Shown here: piece by piece, positions 33,521 through 42,457 of the stretch
How positions within the stretch are numbered: position 1 is the first letter of the stretch
Layout: the number at the start of each line of letters is the position of its first letter
Assembly (NCBI GenBank): GCA_013388835.1
Contig: JACAEL010000007.1
Location: 1 to 64,000, forward strand
Origin: Candidatus Thorarchaeota archaeon
GTDB lineage: Archaea; Asgardarchaeota; Thorarchaeia; Thorarchaeales; Thorarchaeaceae
Length of the DNA: 64,000 nt
Direction of reading: 5' to 3'
Program-made: the position numbers and the translations under genes
The notes under the pieces: model-generated
The model's input: the letters and a program-made list of their open reading frames with translations, nothing else
Told to the model about the DNA's origin: nothing
The model's database searches: none

Positions 33521-34609
33521 TCAGGGGCTTGCCATGGAACAGGTCTTGCTGAGCACTTCCATTGCCTCAGTGACTATGCTCTCAACCACCTGTTGCACTG
33601 ATGGTATGTCGTGTATTCTGCCTGCGCACTCTCCCCCAAACATCAGTGCGGTGTCACGTCTTCCATCGAGGAGGTGGTCAAACCCCTCTCGTTCCAGACG
33701 GAGTATCTCCTCGTTTGACTCGACAGGTTCTCCCAGGTAGAAGCGCGGCACATCGCGTAGTGTCTGTTCGACTATCATCTCCGCTCTCTTGTTGCGAAGG
33801 AAGCGCATGGGCCCAAAGAGTCCTCGTCCCGCAAGCGTCTGTCGCTCTTCGAGGTCCACAATCGTCTGCTTCCACAGCGGCTCGAAGTCGCTCTCCTTGG
33901 TCGCAATGAATCGCGTACCCATCTGGATCCCCTTCGCTCCCAAACACAGAGCCGCAGCCAGTGTTGCGCCATCGCAGAACCCTCCGGCGGCCACGACCGG
34001 CCTTCTCACGGCCTTTGCCACTGCTGGCACGAGCACCATCGAGTGCACTGGCTCCCACGACACGTGTGCCCCACCCTCATGCCCTGAGGCGACTATTATG
34101 TCGGCTCCCGCTTTCTCTGCCTTGAGAGCGTGATACACTGACGGGACCACATGTGCCCATATCAGCCCCTCCCTCTTTATGATGGCCCATGGTGTGGGAT
34201 TCCCCGCAGAAGTGATGATGACTCTCAGACGTCTCTCGATGTCGGAGTCACTATTCCTAGACTCGATTGTCTGCTCCACAAACATCTGTGATGCAACTGT
34301 GAACTCTGCTGCGACAGGAATGTTGACGCCAAAGACGCCGTCTGCATGTCTTGTTTCAGCGGCCACACGCTCAATTGACTTCCTGAGTATGACTGCAGGC
34401 GGGTCCGTGCCAAACAGACGGAGCGCATCCACAGGGGCGGCATCTGGCAGTAAGGTCGCCGCCATGCCAATACTACTTATGACTCCAAGGGCGCCCGCCT
34501 TGGACACGGCAATCGCCAGGTCTTCGGTCTTGTATGGTCCCATGCCACCCTGGAAGATGGGATGTTCTATGCCCACTAGGTCGCACAGCTCGGTCCGAAG
34601 CGATCTCAT
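33521..34609 (-). CDS. Nitronate monooxygenase/FabK-type FMN TIM-barrel oxidoreductase
   Basis: This is a 362-residue member of the 2-nitropropane dioxygenase-like family. IEHPIFQGGMGPY at the N-terminus binds FMN. SKAGALGVIS, then GADIIVASGHEGGAHV with the putative catalytic His, RRPVVAAGGFCDGATLAAALCLGAKGIQMGTRFIAT, and the C-terminal ALMFGGECAGRIHDI follow. Members oxidise nitronates or reduce enoyl thioesters. The QGGMG motif and the length fit archaeal homologues of unknown substrate. It starts at an ATG at 34609 just after a TATA element at 34631-34640, which suggests a leaderless mRNA. Confidence 0.85.
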   Translation of the reverse strand: MRSLRTELCDLVGIEHPIFQGGMGPYKTEDLAIAVSKAGALGVISSIGMAATLLPDAAPVDALRLFGTDPPAVILRKSIERVAAETRHADGVFGVNIPVAAEFTVASQMFVEQTIESRNSDSDIERRLRVIITSAGNPTPWAIIKREGLIWAHVVPSVYHALKAEKAGADIIVASGHEGGAHVSWEPVHSMVLVPAVAKAVRRPVVAAGGFCDGATLAAALCLGAKGIQMGTRFIATKESDFEPLWKQTIVDLEERQTLAGRGLFGPMRFLRNKRAEMIVEQTLRDVPRFYLGEPVESNEEILRLEREGFDHLLDGRRDTALMFGGECAGRIHDIPSVQQVVESIVTEAMEVLSKTCSMASP

Positions 34610-34630
34610 GCTGCTGTCTTCCGGTCACAG

Positions 34631-34640
34631 TCATATAAGC
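34631..34640. promoter_or_regulatory. Symmetric TATA element between the NMO-like and P-type ATPase genes
   Basis: The sequence CATATAAGC reads as a TATA box on both strands. Leftwards it sits about 25 bases before the ATG at 34609, a leaderless arrangement. Rightwards it would give a leader of about 70 bases before the ATPase ATG at 34732. Confidence 0.45.
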
Positions 34641-34731
34641 TTCCAGTACGACTGGACATGTCTGCCCGCGGTGTCCTGATGTCAGGTGTCCAGTCAGGTC
34701 TGATACCGTTCAACACTGTGAGTCGCCAGGC

Positions 34732-37674
34732 ATGTCCAGTCCCTCTCTATCCCCTGCAGCGGCGATAGGTATTTCTTCAGACCTGCTCACGCCGGAATTA
34801 GGGGTTTCTCTCCAAGACGGCGGAGGAATGACTCTCATTACGGCAAATCACCCGTGGCATCTCAAGGACATCAACAGCCTGCTAGAAGAGCTGCATACGA
34901 CAGCAAAGGGGCTCACGACCGCTGAAGCACAGGACCGGATAGCCACCCACGGGCCAAATGAGCTCGTCGCCGAGGAGCGCCCCGGGCCGCTTGTCATATT
35001 CCTGAATCAGTTCCGGAATCCAATGGTCGCCATCCTCATGGTTGCGATTCTCATATCCATCGCAGCATCCTTCATGCCGGGGCACGGAGAAGAGGGCGGT
35101 ATTGTGGATGCGGTGATAATCGGAGCGATTGTGATTGCAAATGCAGTCTTTGGGTTCGTTCAGGAGTACCGCTCAGAGCGTGCACTTGAGGCTCTGAAGG
35201 AGATGGCTGCACCGAAAGCACGTGTCATGCGTGACGGACTGTGGACAGTCATCGAGTCACGATATCTTGTACCCGGTGACCTCATCGCGCTTGAGAGCGG
35301 TGACCGTGTTCCAGCAGATGGCCGGCTCATCTCATCGGTTGGCCTCGGTGTGGATGAGTCGATTCTCACCGGCGAGTCTCGGCCCAGCCATAAGACGCAG
35401 GAGACGCTCACTCAAGAGAAGGCCAGCATCAGCGAAAGAAAGAACATGGTCTATCAGGGAACGATTGTGACATCCGGCAAGGGGCGAGCGATAGTCACAG
35501 CAACAGGCATGCTGACCGAGTTCGGCGCGATTGCTCGATCTGTGCAACAGAGCGCCGAGATTGCCACACCACTTCAACACGACCTGGAGGACCTGGGCCG
35601 CAAGCTGGGTGTTGTAGTTGTCCTCTTAGCCGCACTAGTACTTGCAGCGGAGGTTGTCCGGAACGTCTCCGGCTCGTTCGTAGAGGAACTAATGGCTGCC
35701 ATTGCTCTTGCCGTCTCAGCAATCCCTGAGGGACTGCCCGCGGTCGTGACAATCACCCTTGCGATAGGGGTGCAGAGGATGGTCCAACGGAACGCTATAG
35801 TCCGTAGACTGCCCTCTGTGGAGACTCTTGGTTCGACGACCGTGATTTGTTCAGACAAGACTGGAACGATAACCAAGAATGAGATGACGGCCACGGTCAT
35901 ATATGCTGATGGCAAGTTGTTTGATGTCAGCGGCACAGGATACAACAAAGCTGGCGACTTCACCTACCATGGTACAAAGGTAGACCCACTGGCAGACCCG
36001 CAGCTTCGCCAAGTGCTCCTGATTGGCCAGCTGTGCAGCAATACCGTGCTGCAGAGCGACCCGACTGCGAAGGCTGACTATAGTGTGGTTGGCGACCCCA
36101 CGGAAGGGGCACTCATGGTTCTCGCTGAGAAAGGAGGTCTCTCGTACAGCGACACAATCACCAAGTATAGGGAAGTCCATGAGATCTCGTTCGACTCGAT
36201 TCGAAAGAGAATGACCTCTGTGGTGACTGGTCCCGAAGGCGATTTCCTTGCCTTCACAAAGGGTGCGCCGGAGGTTGTGGTGGCGCTCTGCAAGACGATG
36301 CTGCAAGGTGGCCGCACACTGACACTGGACAGTGCTCATCGAGAGGAGATTGCAAGAGTCAACTCTCAGCTTGCCGAGAAAGCTCTGAGAGTGCTGGCGT
36401 TGGCGTATCGACCGCTCGGCCGTGACGTGACTGACTTTAGCGCAGACACCACAGAGCGAGACCTCATCTTTGCGGGGCTTGTCGGAATGATAGACCCTCC
36501 GCGTGAGGAAGTGCGCGATGCGATTCAGCTCTGCAAGAGCGCGGGCATCCGTGCAATCATGATTACTGGTGACAACCAACTGACCGCAAAGGCTGTGGCA
36601 CAAGGTGTCGGCCTCATAGGCAAGGATGCCTCGGTCATGACCGGGCCGGAGCTAGACGAGCTGAATGATGAGGCGTTTCGGCAGTGCGTGTTCACGAACA
36701 ACGTCTTCGCCAGAGTGGCTCCGGAGCACAAGCTGCGGATTGTCGCAGCCCTGCGCAGCGCGGGCAATGTGGTCGCCATGACCGGGGACGGCGTCAACGA
36801 TGCTCCTGCCATCAAGTCTGCCGACATCGGAATATCGATGGGTATCCGGGGCGCGGACGTGACAAAGGAGGCCTCTGATGTTGTACTGGTAGATGACAAT
36901 TTCGCCACGATTGTGTCCGCCGTGGAAAAGGGACGAGAGATCTACTCAAACATAAGGAAGTTCGTCAGGTTCCTCCTCTCATCCAACTTTGATGAGTTGT
37001 TCCTGGTGTTCACGATTGTGATGATAGGTCTTCCCCTGCCTATCACTGCAGTCCAGATACTGTGGCTCAACCTTGTCACCGATGGACTTCCAGCACTTGC
37101 GCTTGGTGTTGATCCTCCCGAGCAGGGTCTGATGAAGCGTCCTCCAAGAAAGCCGGGCGCGAAACTGATGGACCGAAGAATGGGCGGCTTCATTGTCCTC
37201 TCTGGTCTGGTCGCATTCCTGGGCGCAGCCTTCGTATTCCTCTACTCGTTGTACGTGTACGGCGGTTACATCCCCGGATTCACAGGCGAAGCTCTGTCTG
37301 AACTGGAGTGGAGATCCGCGGTCTCATCTGTGACTGGTCTTGCTTGGGCTGACGTCTTGACGCACGCACGCACTGCAGTGTTCGCTTCTGTCGTGGCTTT
37401 CGAGCTCCTCTTTGTGTGGAACTGCAGAGATGAGTACAATCCAGTGTGGCGGTCAAGCCTCAAGGGGACAACGTACCTGTTCATGGCTGTCTTGGCATCC
37501 GCCCTGCTGACCCTGGTCACCATCTACGTGCCCTTTGTTCAGCCATTCTTCAAGACCGTGCCGCTCACTCTCTCTGACTGGGCAGTGGTACTCCTCGCTT
37601 CTCTCCCGGCTCTGCTAATCCCTTCGCCCATCATCTTCGGCCACAGAAAACTGCGCAGACCGAGAGCCCGGTGA
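34732..37674 (+). CDS. P2-type Ca2+-transporting ATPase
   Basis: This is a 980-residue P-type ATPase with ten membrane segments. [11 protein letters not shown] is the A-domain dephosphorylation motif, [14 protein letters not shown] holds the phosphorylated Asp, and [13 protein letters not shown] is the P-domain hinge. Cation-site residues match [15 protein letters not shown] in M4 (Glu309), SSNFDELFL in M5 (Asn768 and Glu771), and [11 protein letters not shown] in M6 (Asn796, Thr799, Asp800). Ca2+ export is therefore likely. Residues 1-32 look like an unusual extension before the typical [15 protein letters not shown] start. An ATG at residue 33 (34828) is the alternative, but its GGAGG is only one base away. 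It stands alone, and might supply the outside Ca2+ used by the giant repeat protein at 55-62 kb, which is speculation. Confidence 0.93.
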   Translation: MSSPSLSPAAAIGISSDLLTPELGVSLQDGGGMTLITANHPWHLKDINSLLEELHTTAKGLTTAEAQDRIATHGPNELVAEERPGPLVIFLNQFRNPMVAILMVAILISIAASFMPGHGEEGGIVDAVIIGAIVIANAVFGFVQEYRSERALEALKEMAAPKARVMRDGLWTVIESRYLVPGDLIALESGDRVPADGRLISSVGLGVDESILTGESRPSHKTQETLTQEKASISERKNMVYQGTIVTSGKGRAIVTATGMLTEFGAIARSVQQSAEIATPLQHDLEDLGRKLGVVVVLLAALVLAAEVVRNVSGSFVEELMAAIALAVSAIPEGLPAVVTITLAIGVQRMVQRNAIVRRLPSVETLGSTTVICSDKTGTITKNEMTATVIYADGKLFDVSGTGYNKAGDFTYHGTKVDPLADPQLRQVLLIGQLCSNTVLQSDPTAKADYSVVGDPTEGALMVLAEKGGLSYSDTITKYREVHEISFDSIRKRMTSVVTGPEGDFLAFTKGAPEVVVALCKTMLQGGRTLTLDSAHREEIARVNSQLAEKALRVLALAYRPLGRDVTDFSADTTERDLIFAGLVGMIDPPREEVRDAIQLCKSAGIRAIMITGDNQLTAKAVAQGVGLIGKDASVMTGPELDELNDEAFRQCVFTNNVFARVAPEHKLRIVAALRSAGNVVAMTGDGVNDAPAIKSADIGISMGIRGADVTKEASDVVLVDDNFATIVSAVEKGREIYSNIRKFVRFLLSSNFDELFLVFTIVMIGLPLPITAVQILWLNLVTDGLPALALGVDPPEQGLMKRPPRKPGAKLMDRRMGGFIVLSGLVAFLGAAFVFLYSLYVYGGYIPGFTGEALSELEWRSAVSSVTGLAWADVLTHARTAVFASVVAFELLFVWNCRDEYNPVWRSSLKGTTYLFMAVLASALLTLVTIYVPFVQPFFKTVPLTLSDWAVVLLASLPALLIPSPIIFGHRKLRRPRAR

Positions 37675-37829
37675 GTTCATCATGACTTTCCGTGTGCCTG
37701 TCAATCCGGTACAGTCATGTAGCGAGCCTTTGACGTCTGACGTACTCGACCTACAGTGTTGCCCATGTTGAACGGATGCACACATGAGTGCGACTGGCAA
37801 GTCATGCTCCTTTGACTGCCTTGGACTGA

Positions 37830-38246
37830 TCACTCATCAAGGAACTTGGTCGGTATCTTCACTGCAGTGGCCACCAGCTCTGCTGCTGCCTTGGTGGCTC
37901 GCATGACCTTGCCCATGTCCCCAGTCAGCTTGAACTTTCGGGCCATAATTCCCTTGATGGGATCTATCTTACCCGCAAACAGCTGCTTCCAGTTCTCGTA
38001 GGGGCCGGCGTACACAAACGGGGCCTTGTCATCGGGAAGCGCCATTCTCGCAAGTCTGCACTCGCCGTGCCAGAGGTCCATGTAGAGCCGCATGTTCTCC
38101 TTGATGACCTTACCATCGGCCTCGATGACAAACAGGAATGCGCCCTCCCAGTCCTTTGCAGCGTCCTTGTAAGCAGTATTGGCATTGAGCAGTTTCCAGT
38201 ACTCGGCAATCCACTCTTCAGATGGGAAGACCAGTTTCTTGGTCAA
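37830..38246 (-). CDS. SCP-2 sterol-transfer-like protein
   Basis: This is a 138-residue single-domain protein of the SCP-2 fold. A hydrophobic pocket is formed by a five-strand sheet (GAFLFVIEADGKVIKENMRLYMDLWHGEC) and helices at both ends. It probably binds a lipid or CoA thioester in the cytoplasm; ligand and partner are unknown. The TTG at 38246 is set as the start because a strong AAGGAGGA lies seven bases before it. An upstream ATG in frame (38276) would put that site inside the gene. It is a single gene, convergent with the P-type ATPase gene. Confidence 0.85.
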   Translation of the reverse strand: MTKKLVFPSEEWIAEYWKLLNANTAYKDAAKDWEGAFLFVIEADGKVIKENMRLYMDLWHGECRLARMALPDDKAPFVYAGPYENWKQLFAGKIDPIKGIMARKFKLTGDMGKVMRATKAAAELVATAVKIPTKFLDE

Positions 38247-38684
38247 TGCTATTCCTCCTTGAACCATCAGAGTCATCGGTCGCCATGTTCACCTCGACCC
38301 TGGTCAAGTCCTCGTGTAGTCCTCTCCGCGTTCCTTTCTCCCCCTGATAAGCGTTGTGAGGTTGCCTTTCATACAACCGGATGGCAGCCCGTACGTTGTC
38401 GCGCAACGACCCAGTATACCAATCGTGTTACGCGAACACGATGCACCACGACTCAACGTCTGTCGTGATGACATCCTATGGCCCATCCTTCTAACGAGTG
38501 GTGTGCAGTGGTCCGCAAGTCTTGCCTGCACTCTGTCACGTCCAACGAGAGACGGCAATGCTCTGCTCGACGAAAGGGAATGCACCAGTCGAACACGCTT
38601 TAACCAGATCTGTCAACCAGTACGTCCACGCACCATGCCCCACGATAACGGAACCACAGGTTCTCCGAAATCTCTCTGAGGTGA
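38247..38684. other. Gap between the SCP-2 gene and an unknown rightward gene
   Basis: The gap carries promoters for both divergent genes. A TATA-like element (leftward GCTTATC, near 38350) serves the SCP-2 gene, and CTTTAA near 38601 could serve the rightward gene. Two inverted repeats described separately lie at 38394-38442. I see no gene inside. Confidence 0.4.
38394..38442. promoter_or_regulatory. Two perfect inverted repeats with CGCG-containing centres
   Basis: CGTTG-TCGCG-CAACG occupies 38394-38408. ATCGTGTT-ACGCG-AACACGAT occupies 38422-38442. Both are perfect dyads with a 5-base centre ending in CGCG, 13 bases apart. They lie about 150 bases upstream of the SCP-2 start. Tandem dyads of this form suggest a regulator binding two dimers; none is identified. 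Confidence 0.45.
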
Positions 38685-38816
38685 CTTGACTCCACGAAGA
38701 AGCGCGGCAAGCAGGACTCTCTCTCTGAGGCCTTCTACACTCTACTTGGTATTGCTAACTGCATAGAGTCGGGTGGCAGAGGCAAGGACTACCTAGTCCT
38801 TGAGGACGGCGACGAA

Positions 38817-39233
38817 ATGAAGGGATATGTCCCGACACCGCTTGAGAATGACTTCGCTAAGGGTGTGGCGGACCTCGAGCGGATACTGTCACAGTGCGGC
38901 CCCGAGGTGCTGAAGGACCGTCCGCAGCTGATGGCATTGGGTATAACCGTCCTCTGTCGTGCCAACGCTGCCGCCCATGCCTACCGGTCTCGAATGTGGA
39001 AGTACTCTACCGAATACGGTTCTGAGGTGAGCGTAGTTGCAGAGTCGTCGCGGAGGCTGCTACAGCTCATAAGGACCGTGATTGAGTCAATGTTGCCTGA
39101 AGAGAAGCAGCTGGTGTACTCCTTTCTGCCCGACGAGACAAAGGAGTGTTCTTTCATTTCGTACTATTGGACAGACTGGAACAAACACTCGGAGGAGATG
39201 CTTGTGGTCCGAAGCCTGCTCGGCATGGAATGA
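38817..39233 (+). CDS. Unrecognised helical protein; frame continues upstream without a usual start
   Basis: From the ATG at 38817 the frame codes 138 residues of helical character (DFAKGVADLERILSQCG, SRRLLQLIRTVIESMLPEEKQLV), with no family I know. The same frame is open and clearly protein-like back to a stop at 38682, giving 44 more residues (LSEAFYTLLGIANC, then RGKDYLVLEDGDE), but no ATG, GTG or TTG is in frame there. A good site, GAGGTGAC, precedes a TTG at 38686 that is in another frame. A one-base indel near 38690-38700, real or from assembly, would join them. The N-terminus is therefore uncertain and the annotated form may be short by about 44 residues. Confidence 0.6.
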   Translation: MKGYVPTPLENDFAKGVADLERILSQCGPEVLKDRPQLMALGITVLCRANAAAHAYRSRMWKYSTEYGSEVSVVAESSRRLLQLIRTVIESMLPEEKQLVYSFLPDETKECSFISYYWTDWNKHSEEMLVVRSLLGME

Positions 39234-39244
39234 ATGGTGTTGCA

Positions 39245-39895
39245 TCACCTGTCGAGCAATGGCAGCGCAAGTGCTTCAGCCAGACGGAGTTGGTCCTGGA
39301 GACGGCCCACTGTTGTTGCAGAGTGTGAGTCGCTGCCAAGTGCAAACTCGCAGCCCGCATCTCTGGCCAAGACGAGAAAACCCTCGTCCCTAGTCGGATA
39401 GCGGGCACTCAGCTCTACGGCAACGCCCGCGTCAGACAGAGCACGGGCTGCTCTCTCACCGTCTTCCATCCTGTATGAGGTCAGGTAGCCGTCCCAGTGG
39501 GCAAGAATGTCGATGTGATTACTTCTGACCACCTTGCACAGGGCAGACACCCAGACCTCTGATCTACATGGTGCATGGACAGAGCCGATGACAATATCGA
39601 ACTGCTCTAGTCCTCCTGCAACAGGACAGAGCGAACCATTCGTCTCGATATCGACCTCTGCTCCCCCAAGTATGCGGAGACCTCTCTGTTCGTCTCTGAG
39701 AGCACTGAGGACCCTGCTCCTCTCTTCCACGAGGCTCTCTGCCCCCATCTTACTTCCCAGCGATGGCCAGAAGTGGTCTGTGATAGCAACTGTCTTGAGT
39801 CCGACTCTCTGCGCCTGTGCAACTATCTCCTCCACTGTGGACACTCCATCTGAGAAGTCCGAGTGTGTATGCAAGTCGTGGGTCACGGTCTTCAT
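39245..39895 (-). CDS. PHP-domain phosphoesterase
   Basis: This is a 216-residue single PHP domain. The metal-binding motifs are in order: HDLHTHSDFSDGVSTVEEIV at the N-terminus, VAITDHFWP, GAEVDIETNG, VIGSVHAP, HIDILAHWD, and ALGSDSHSATTVG near the C-terminus. Such stand-alone PHP proteins hydrolyse phosphate esters (histidinol phosphate, nucleoside 3',5'-bisphosphates and others). The set of His and Asp ligands is complete, so it is probably active; the substrate is unknown. It starts at an ATG at 39895 and ends 11 bases from the convergent unknown gene. Confidence 0.88.
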   Translation of the reverse strand: MKTVTHDLHTHSDFSDGVSTVEEIVAQAQRVGLKTVAITDHFWPSLGSKMGAESLVEERSRVLSALRDEQRGLRILGGAEVDIETNGSLCPVAGGLEQFDIVIGSVHAPCRSEVWVSALCKVVRSNHIDILAHWDGYLTSYRMEDGERAARALSDAGVAVELSARYPTRDEGFLVLARDAGCEFALGSDSHSATTVGRLQDQLRLAEALALPLLDR

Positions 39896-40085
39896 TGGCT
39901 ACTGGTCACCTGTGTGGTCCGCAACAGACACGCGGAAGATGCATGCTCATGGACAGACTCTGCGTGGCTCACATGGTTCCCGCGTCATCCTCTGTCAATC
40001 TGATGATGAGCGGCATGAGTGGCATTCTGGCCATGCAGCCGTTTCCGTCGTTCCGTTCAGGGCCGGCAAGCCTTGTACGAGCTGC

Positions 40086-41237
40086 CTAAGGAGCTTGCCC
40101 TGTGGAGACCCATTCAATTCTATCCATGACGTCATGGAGACCCCGTGGATGTGCTGCAGTGGATAGCTCGGACCTGGCCTGGATGAGGACTGCTCGCCCG
40201 GGCGTTGTTCTTCCGACATTGAGGCGTCTGAGCATGGGGCACTTGAACAGGGGACTGACATCAATGGAGCTCATGCTGTTGTCCTCAAGGTCAAGCACTC
40301 TCAGTACAGGGAGCCCCTCAAGAGCATTGAGGTCCACTGAGGTCAGATGGTTAGCCCTTAGATGCAGTTCAATCAGTCCTCTGCAACCTGCAAGTCCTTC
40401 AAGTGATACCGACTCTAGAGCATTCTCTTCAAGGAGCAGGTACTGAAGTCCACTACATCCTGCAAGTGGCGAGAGGTCAATAGCCTTCAGGTCGTTGGCA
40501 GAGAGAATCAAGTGCCTCAGGCGCGTGAGTCCTGCCAACGGTGACAGGTCCACAGAACCGAGTCTGTTGCCCCTCAGGTTCAGGTACTCCAGACTCTTGC
40601 AAGAGGCCAGTGGTGCCAAGTCTACACTGCTCAAAGAACAGCGTTCCATCTCAAGTTTCGCGAGTGAGAAGCACTTTCGAAGCGGCTCGAGACTGACCTC
40701 TCCAAGCTCATTGCCCGTGAGTCCCAGATACTTCAGCCCAGTACTGCCATCAAGTGGTCCCAGGTCGACACCTCTGAGTGCATTGTGTGTGAGACCGAGA
40801 TACCTGAGGTCTTCACACTCCGACAGAGGTGTGAGGTCTACTGATGAGATGTCATTGTCAGACAGAAACAGGTTTCTCAGTGAGGTGCAGTATGCCAGAG
40901 GTGCTAGGTCAATCTCCCCAATCACGTTCGATGACAGATCAAGCTCGGTCAGTTCCTTGCACTCGCTCAGGGGCTTCAAGTCTATCCTGTCAATGCGGTT
41001 CCATCTGAGACAGAGTTCTCTGATCCTCTTGCAGCTTGCAAGAGGGCTCAGGTCCACGCTAGTCAACGGGCATTCGGAGAGGGTTAGACGCTCGAGCATT
41101 GGGAGCTGTATGAGGGGCTCAAGGTCTATCGCCTTGATGTCCATGTCCACAAGATTGACCTCAATCATCCCCTTGTGCAGATGCAGCTCCTCCTGTTCAT
41201 CGTCAGTCCGGATGAATCTAAGGGCAACCTCCGACAC
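40086..41237 (-). CDS. Leucine-rich-repeat protein with 23-residue units
   Basis: This 383-residue protein is almost entirely leucine-rich repeats from about residue 27 to 345. Each unit has the form LxxLxLxxNxLxxVDLxPLxxC, 23 residues, and I count about 13 units. There is no signal peptide and no membrane span, so it should be cytoplasmic. A short N-terminal strand region and a 40-residue C-terminal tail flank the repeats. LRR solenoids bind proteins, and in Asgard genomes they are common and sometimes linked to GTPases. No GTPase domain is fused here. The GTG at 41237 follows AGAGGTCC with good spacing. Confidence 0.85.
   Translation of the reverse strand: MSEVALRFIRTDDEQEELHLHKGMIEVNLVDMDIKAIDLEPLIQLPMLERLTLSECPLTSVDLSPLASCKRIRELCLRWNRIDRIDLKPLSECKELTELDLSSNVIGEIDLAPLAYCTSLRNLFLSDNDISSVDLTPLSECEDLRYLGLTHNALRGVDLGPLDGSTGLKYLGLTGNELGEVSLEPLRKCFSLAKLEMERCSLSSVDLAPLASCKSLEYLNLRGNRLGSVDLSPLAGLTRLRHLILSANDLKAIDLSPLAGCSGLQYLLLEENALESVSLEGLAGCRGLIELHLRANHLTSVDLNALEGLPVLRVLDLEDNSMSSIDVSPLFKCPMLRRLNVGRTTPGRAVLIQARSELSTAAHPRGLHDVMDRIEWVSTGQAP
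40202..41159 (-). repeat. Tandem 69-bp coding repeats of the LRR gene
   Basis: About 13 degenerate 69-bp units encode the 23-residue leucine-rich repeats. The units diverge in sequence but keep period and key codons (leucines, an Asn, VDL), which indicates old duplication under protein selection. Confidence 0.8.
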
Positions 41238-41863
41238 GATATGGACCTCTTGTTATCTTTTCATATTGCTGTTATCTTCCACGCCCTTAAGGATTCACCT
41301 CATGCAGCTCGTGCCCTCAGTACCACGTCATACCTTGCAGGACACCGTCCGCTGCGTTCCCGCATGAAGAGTCATTCGTCTTCATTCTCGACGGAGTACA
41401 GGTATCGTGGACATGTGGAGCCACTCCAATCAACAGTCTTCGTGTCTGTTCCTTGCTCCCTTGATTCAGTTTCCGTGTGGACTTGACTCCCAGCATCCCG
41501 GAGGCGGCTTGCAGAAGGCTTCTCTCTCTGCAGGAGAGCCGGTCACTCGTCTATCCGGAGCGGCATGACCACGCCAGCGTCCCACGTATGTACCGCGCCA
41601 TGGCTGAGGCTGACGCAGGACGTGGCATTGAGTGTCCGTACTCGTGCATATCTGGCAATGTTGTTTCCTCTGCCGACTCCGGACTCGACTTCTGCGACAG
41701 AGTCAAGAAGACTGAACAGGTCATATGCCTGGATGTGTGTCGGGATTGGATTATGATACAGGTAGAAAGGGCCCGGGGAGTTCTCCTAAGGAGCTAGGGC
41801 TGCAAGACGGAAGAAGATCACATGCCACGCGGTCAAAACGACTGCCAACTGGGATACTTTACC
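41238..41863. other. 626-base gap with a zinc-ribbon-like remnant (copy B at 41633-41710)
   Basis: The left part must carry the LRR gene promoter. At 41633-41710 a rightward stretch encodes ECPYSCISGNVVSSADSG and then a FCDR segment, matching copy A at 15154-15231. The enclosing frame is open from 41477 to 41797 but has no good start site, and its flanks lack protein character. I read it as a decayed or scrambled zinc-ribbon gene. I see nothing in the remaining sequence. Confidence 0.4.
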
Positions 41864-42457
41864 CTAGGGCTTCCTCGTCTTGTACACCGCGATTACCATC
41901 GCGGCCGTGAGCGACGCTATGATGATGGCAGGACCTCCAGTGTGCATCAAGAACCATATAGAGTCCGTGACCTGCTGGGTGTGCGTGATCTGCACCTTCA
42001 CAGGCACTGGCCGTGAGGAGACGGACATGTTGGGACTGTAGGCTGTCAGGAACATGCCGGTTGAAATCGGTTCGAACTGTGTCGGGTGTGCAGAGCCATC
42101 ACCAACATCATCAAGCTGAACTCGCAGGTAGAGTGTCACCGTCCTCGTGTTTCCAGCCGTGATAGACTCGGTCGGAGGAGGTAAGGCAAACAGGACACTG
42201 TGCGGTGAACGGTCCTGCTCAATTCTCACACTTACGGTGAGGTCTTGAGGACTCAAGTTCTTCAGTACAACACGGAATGGACATACGGACTGGTCATCCA
42301 TTGCCAGCGAAGGGGGAGCTTCTAATATCAGATACTGCGTGTCCTCCTCCGATACCTGCTTCATTGCTTCGACTGTCTGGAGTGGCATCAGACTGGTGAT
42401 CACCAGAATCGAGATGATGACGACGATTCCTAGCAAAGGACAACTGAACACTCTCAA
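41864..42457 (-). CDS. Membrane-anchored surface protein coupled to the caspase-like gene
   Basis: This is a 198-residue protein with an N-terminal hydrophobic signal (CPLLGIVVIISILVITSL), an extracellular beta-rich domain (FRVVLKNLSPQDLTVSVRIEQ, then TVTLYLRVQL), and a C-terminal membrane span (AIIIASLTAAMVIAVYKT) with a basic cytoplasmic end. The domain has the look of an Ig-like or CARDB fold; the family is not recognised. The TTG at 42457 overlaps the stop of the caspase-like gene (TTGA), and AGAGGT lies nine bases before it, so translation is coupled. It may hold the peptidase at the membrane or be its substrate. Confidence 0.7.
   Translation of the reverse strand: MRVFSCPLLGIVVIISILVITSLMPLQTVEAMKQVSEEDTQYLILEAPPSLAMDDQSVCPFRVVLKNLSPQDLTVSVRIEQDRSPHSVLFALPPPTESITAGNTRTVTLYLRVQLDDVGDGSAHPTQFEPISTGMFLTAYSPNMSVSSRPVPVKVQITHTQQVTDSIWFLMHTGGPAIIIASLTAAMVIAVYKTRKP

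Noticed and set aside
40202-41159. Regular tandem repeats that could be mistaken for a CRISPR array
   Set aside because: The 69-bp period is in frame, units vary throughout, and they encode leucine-rich repeats.
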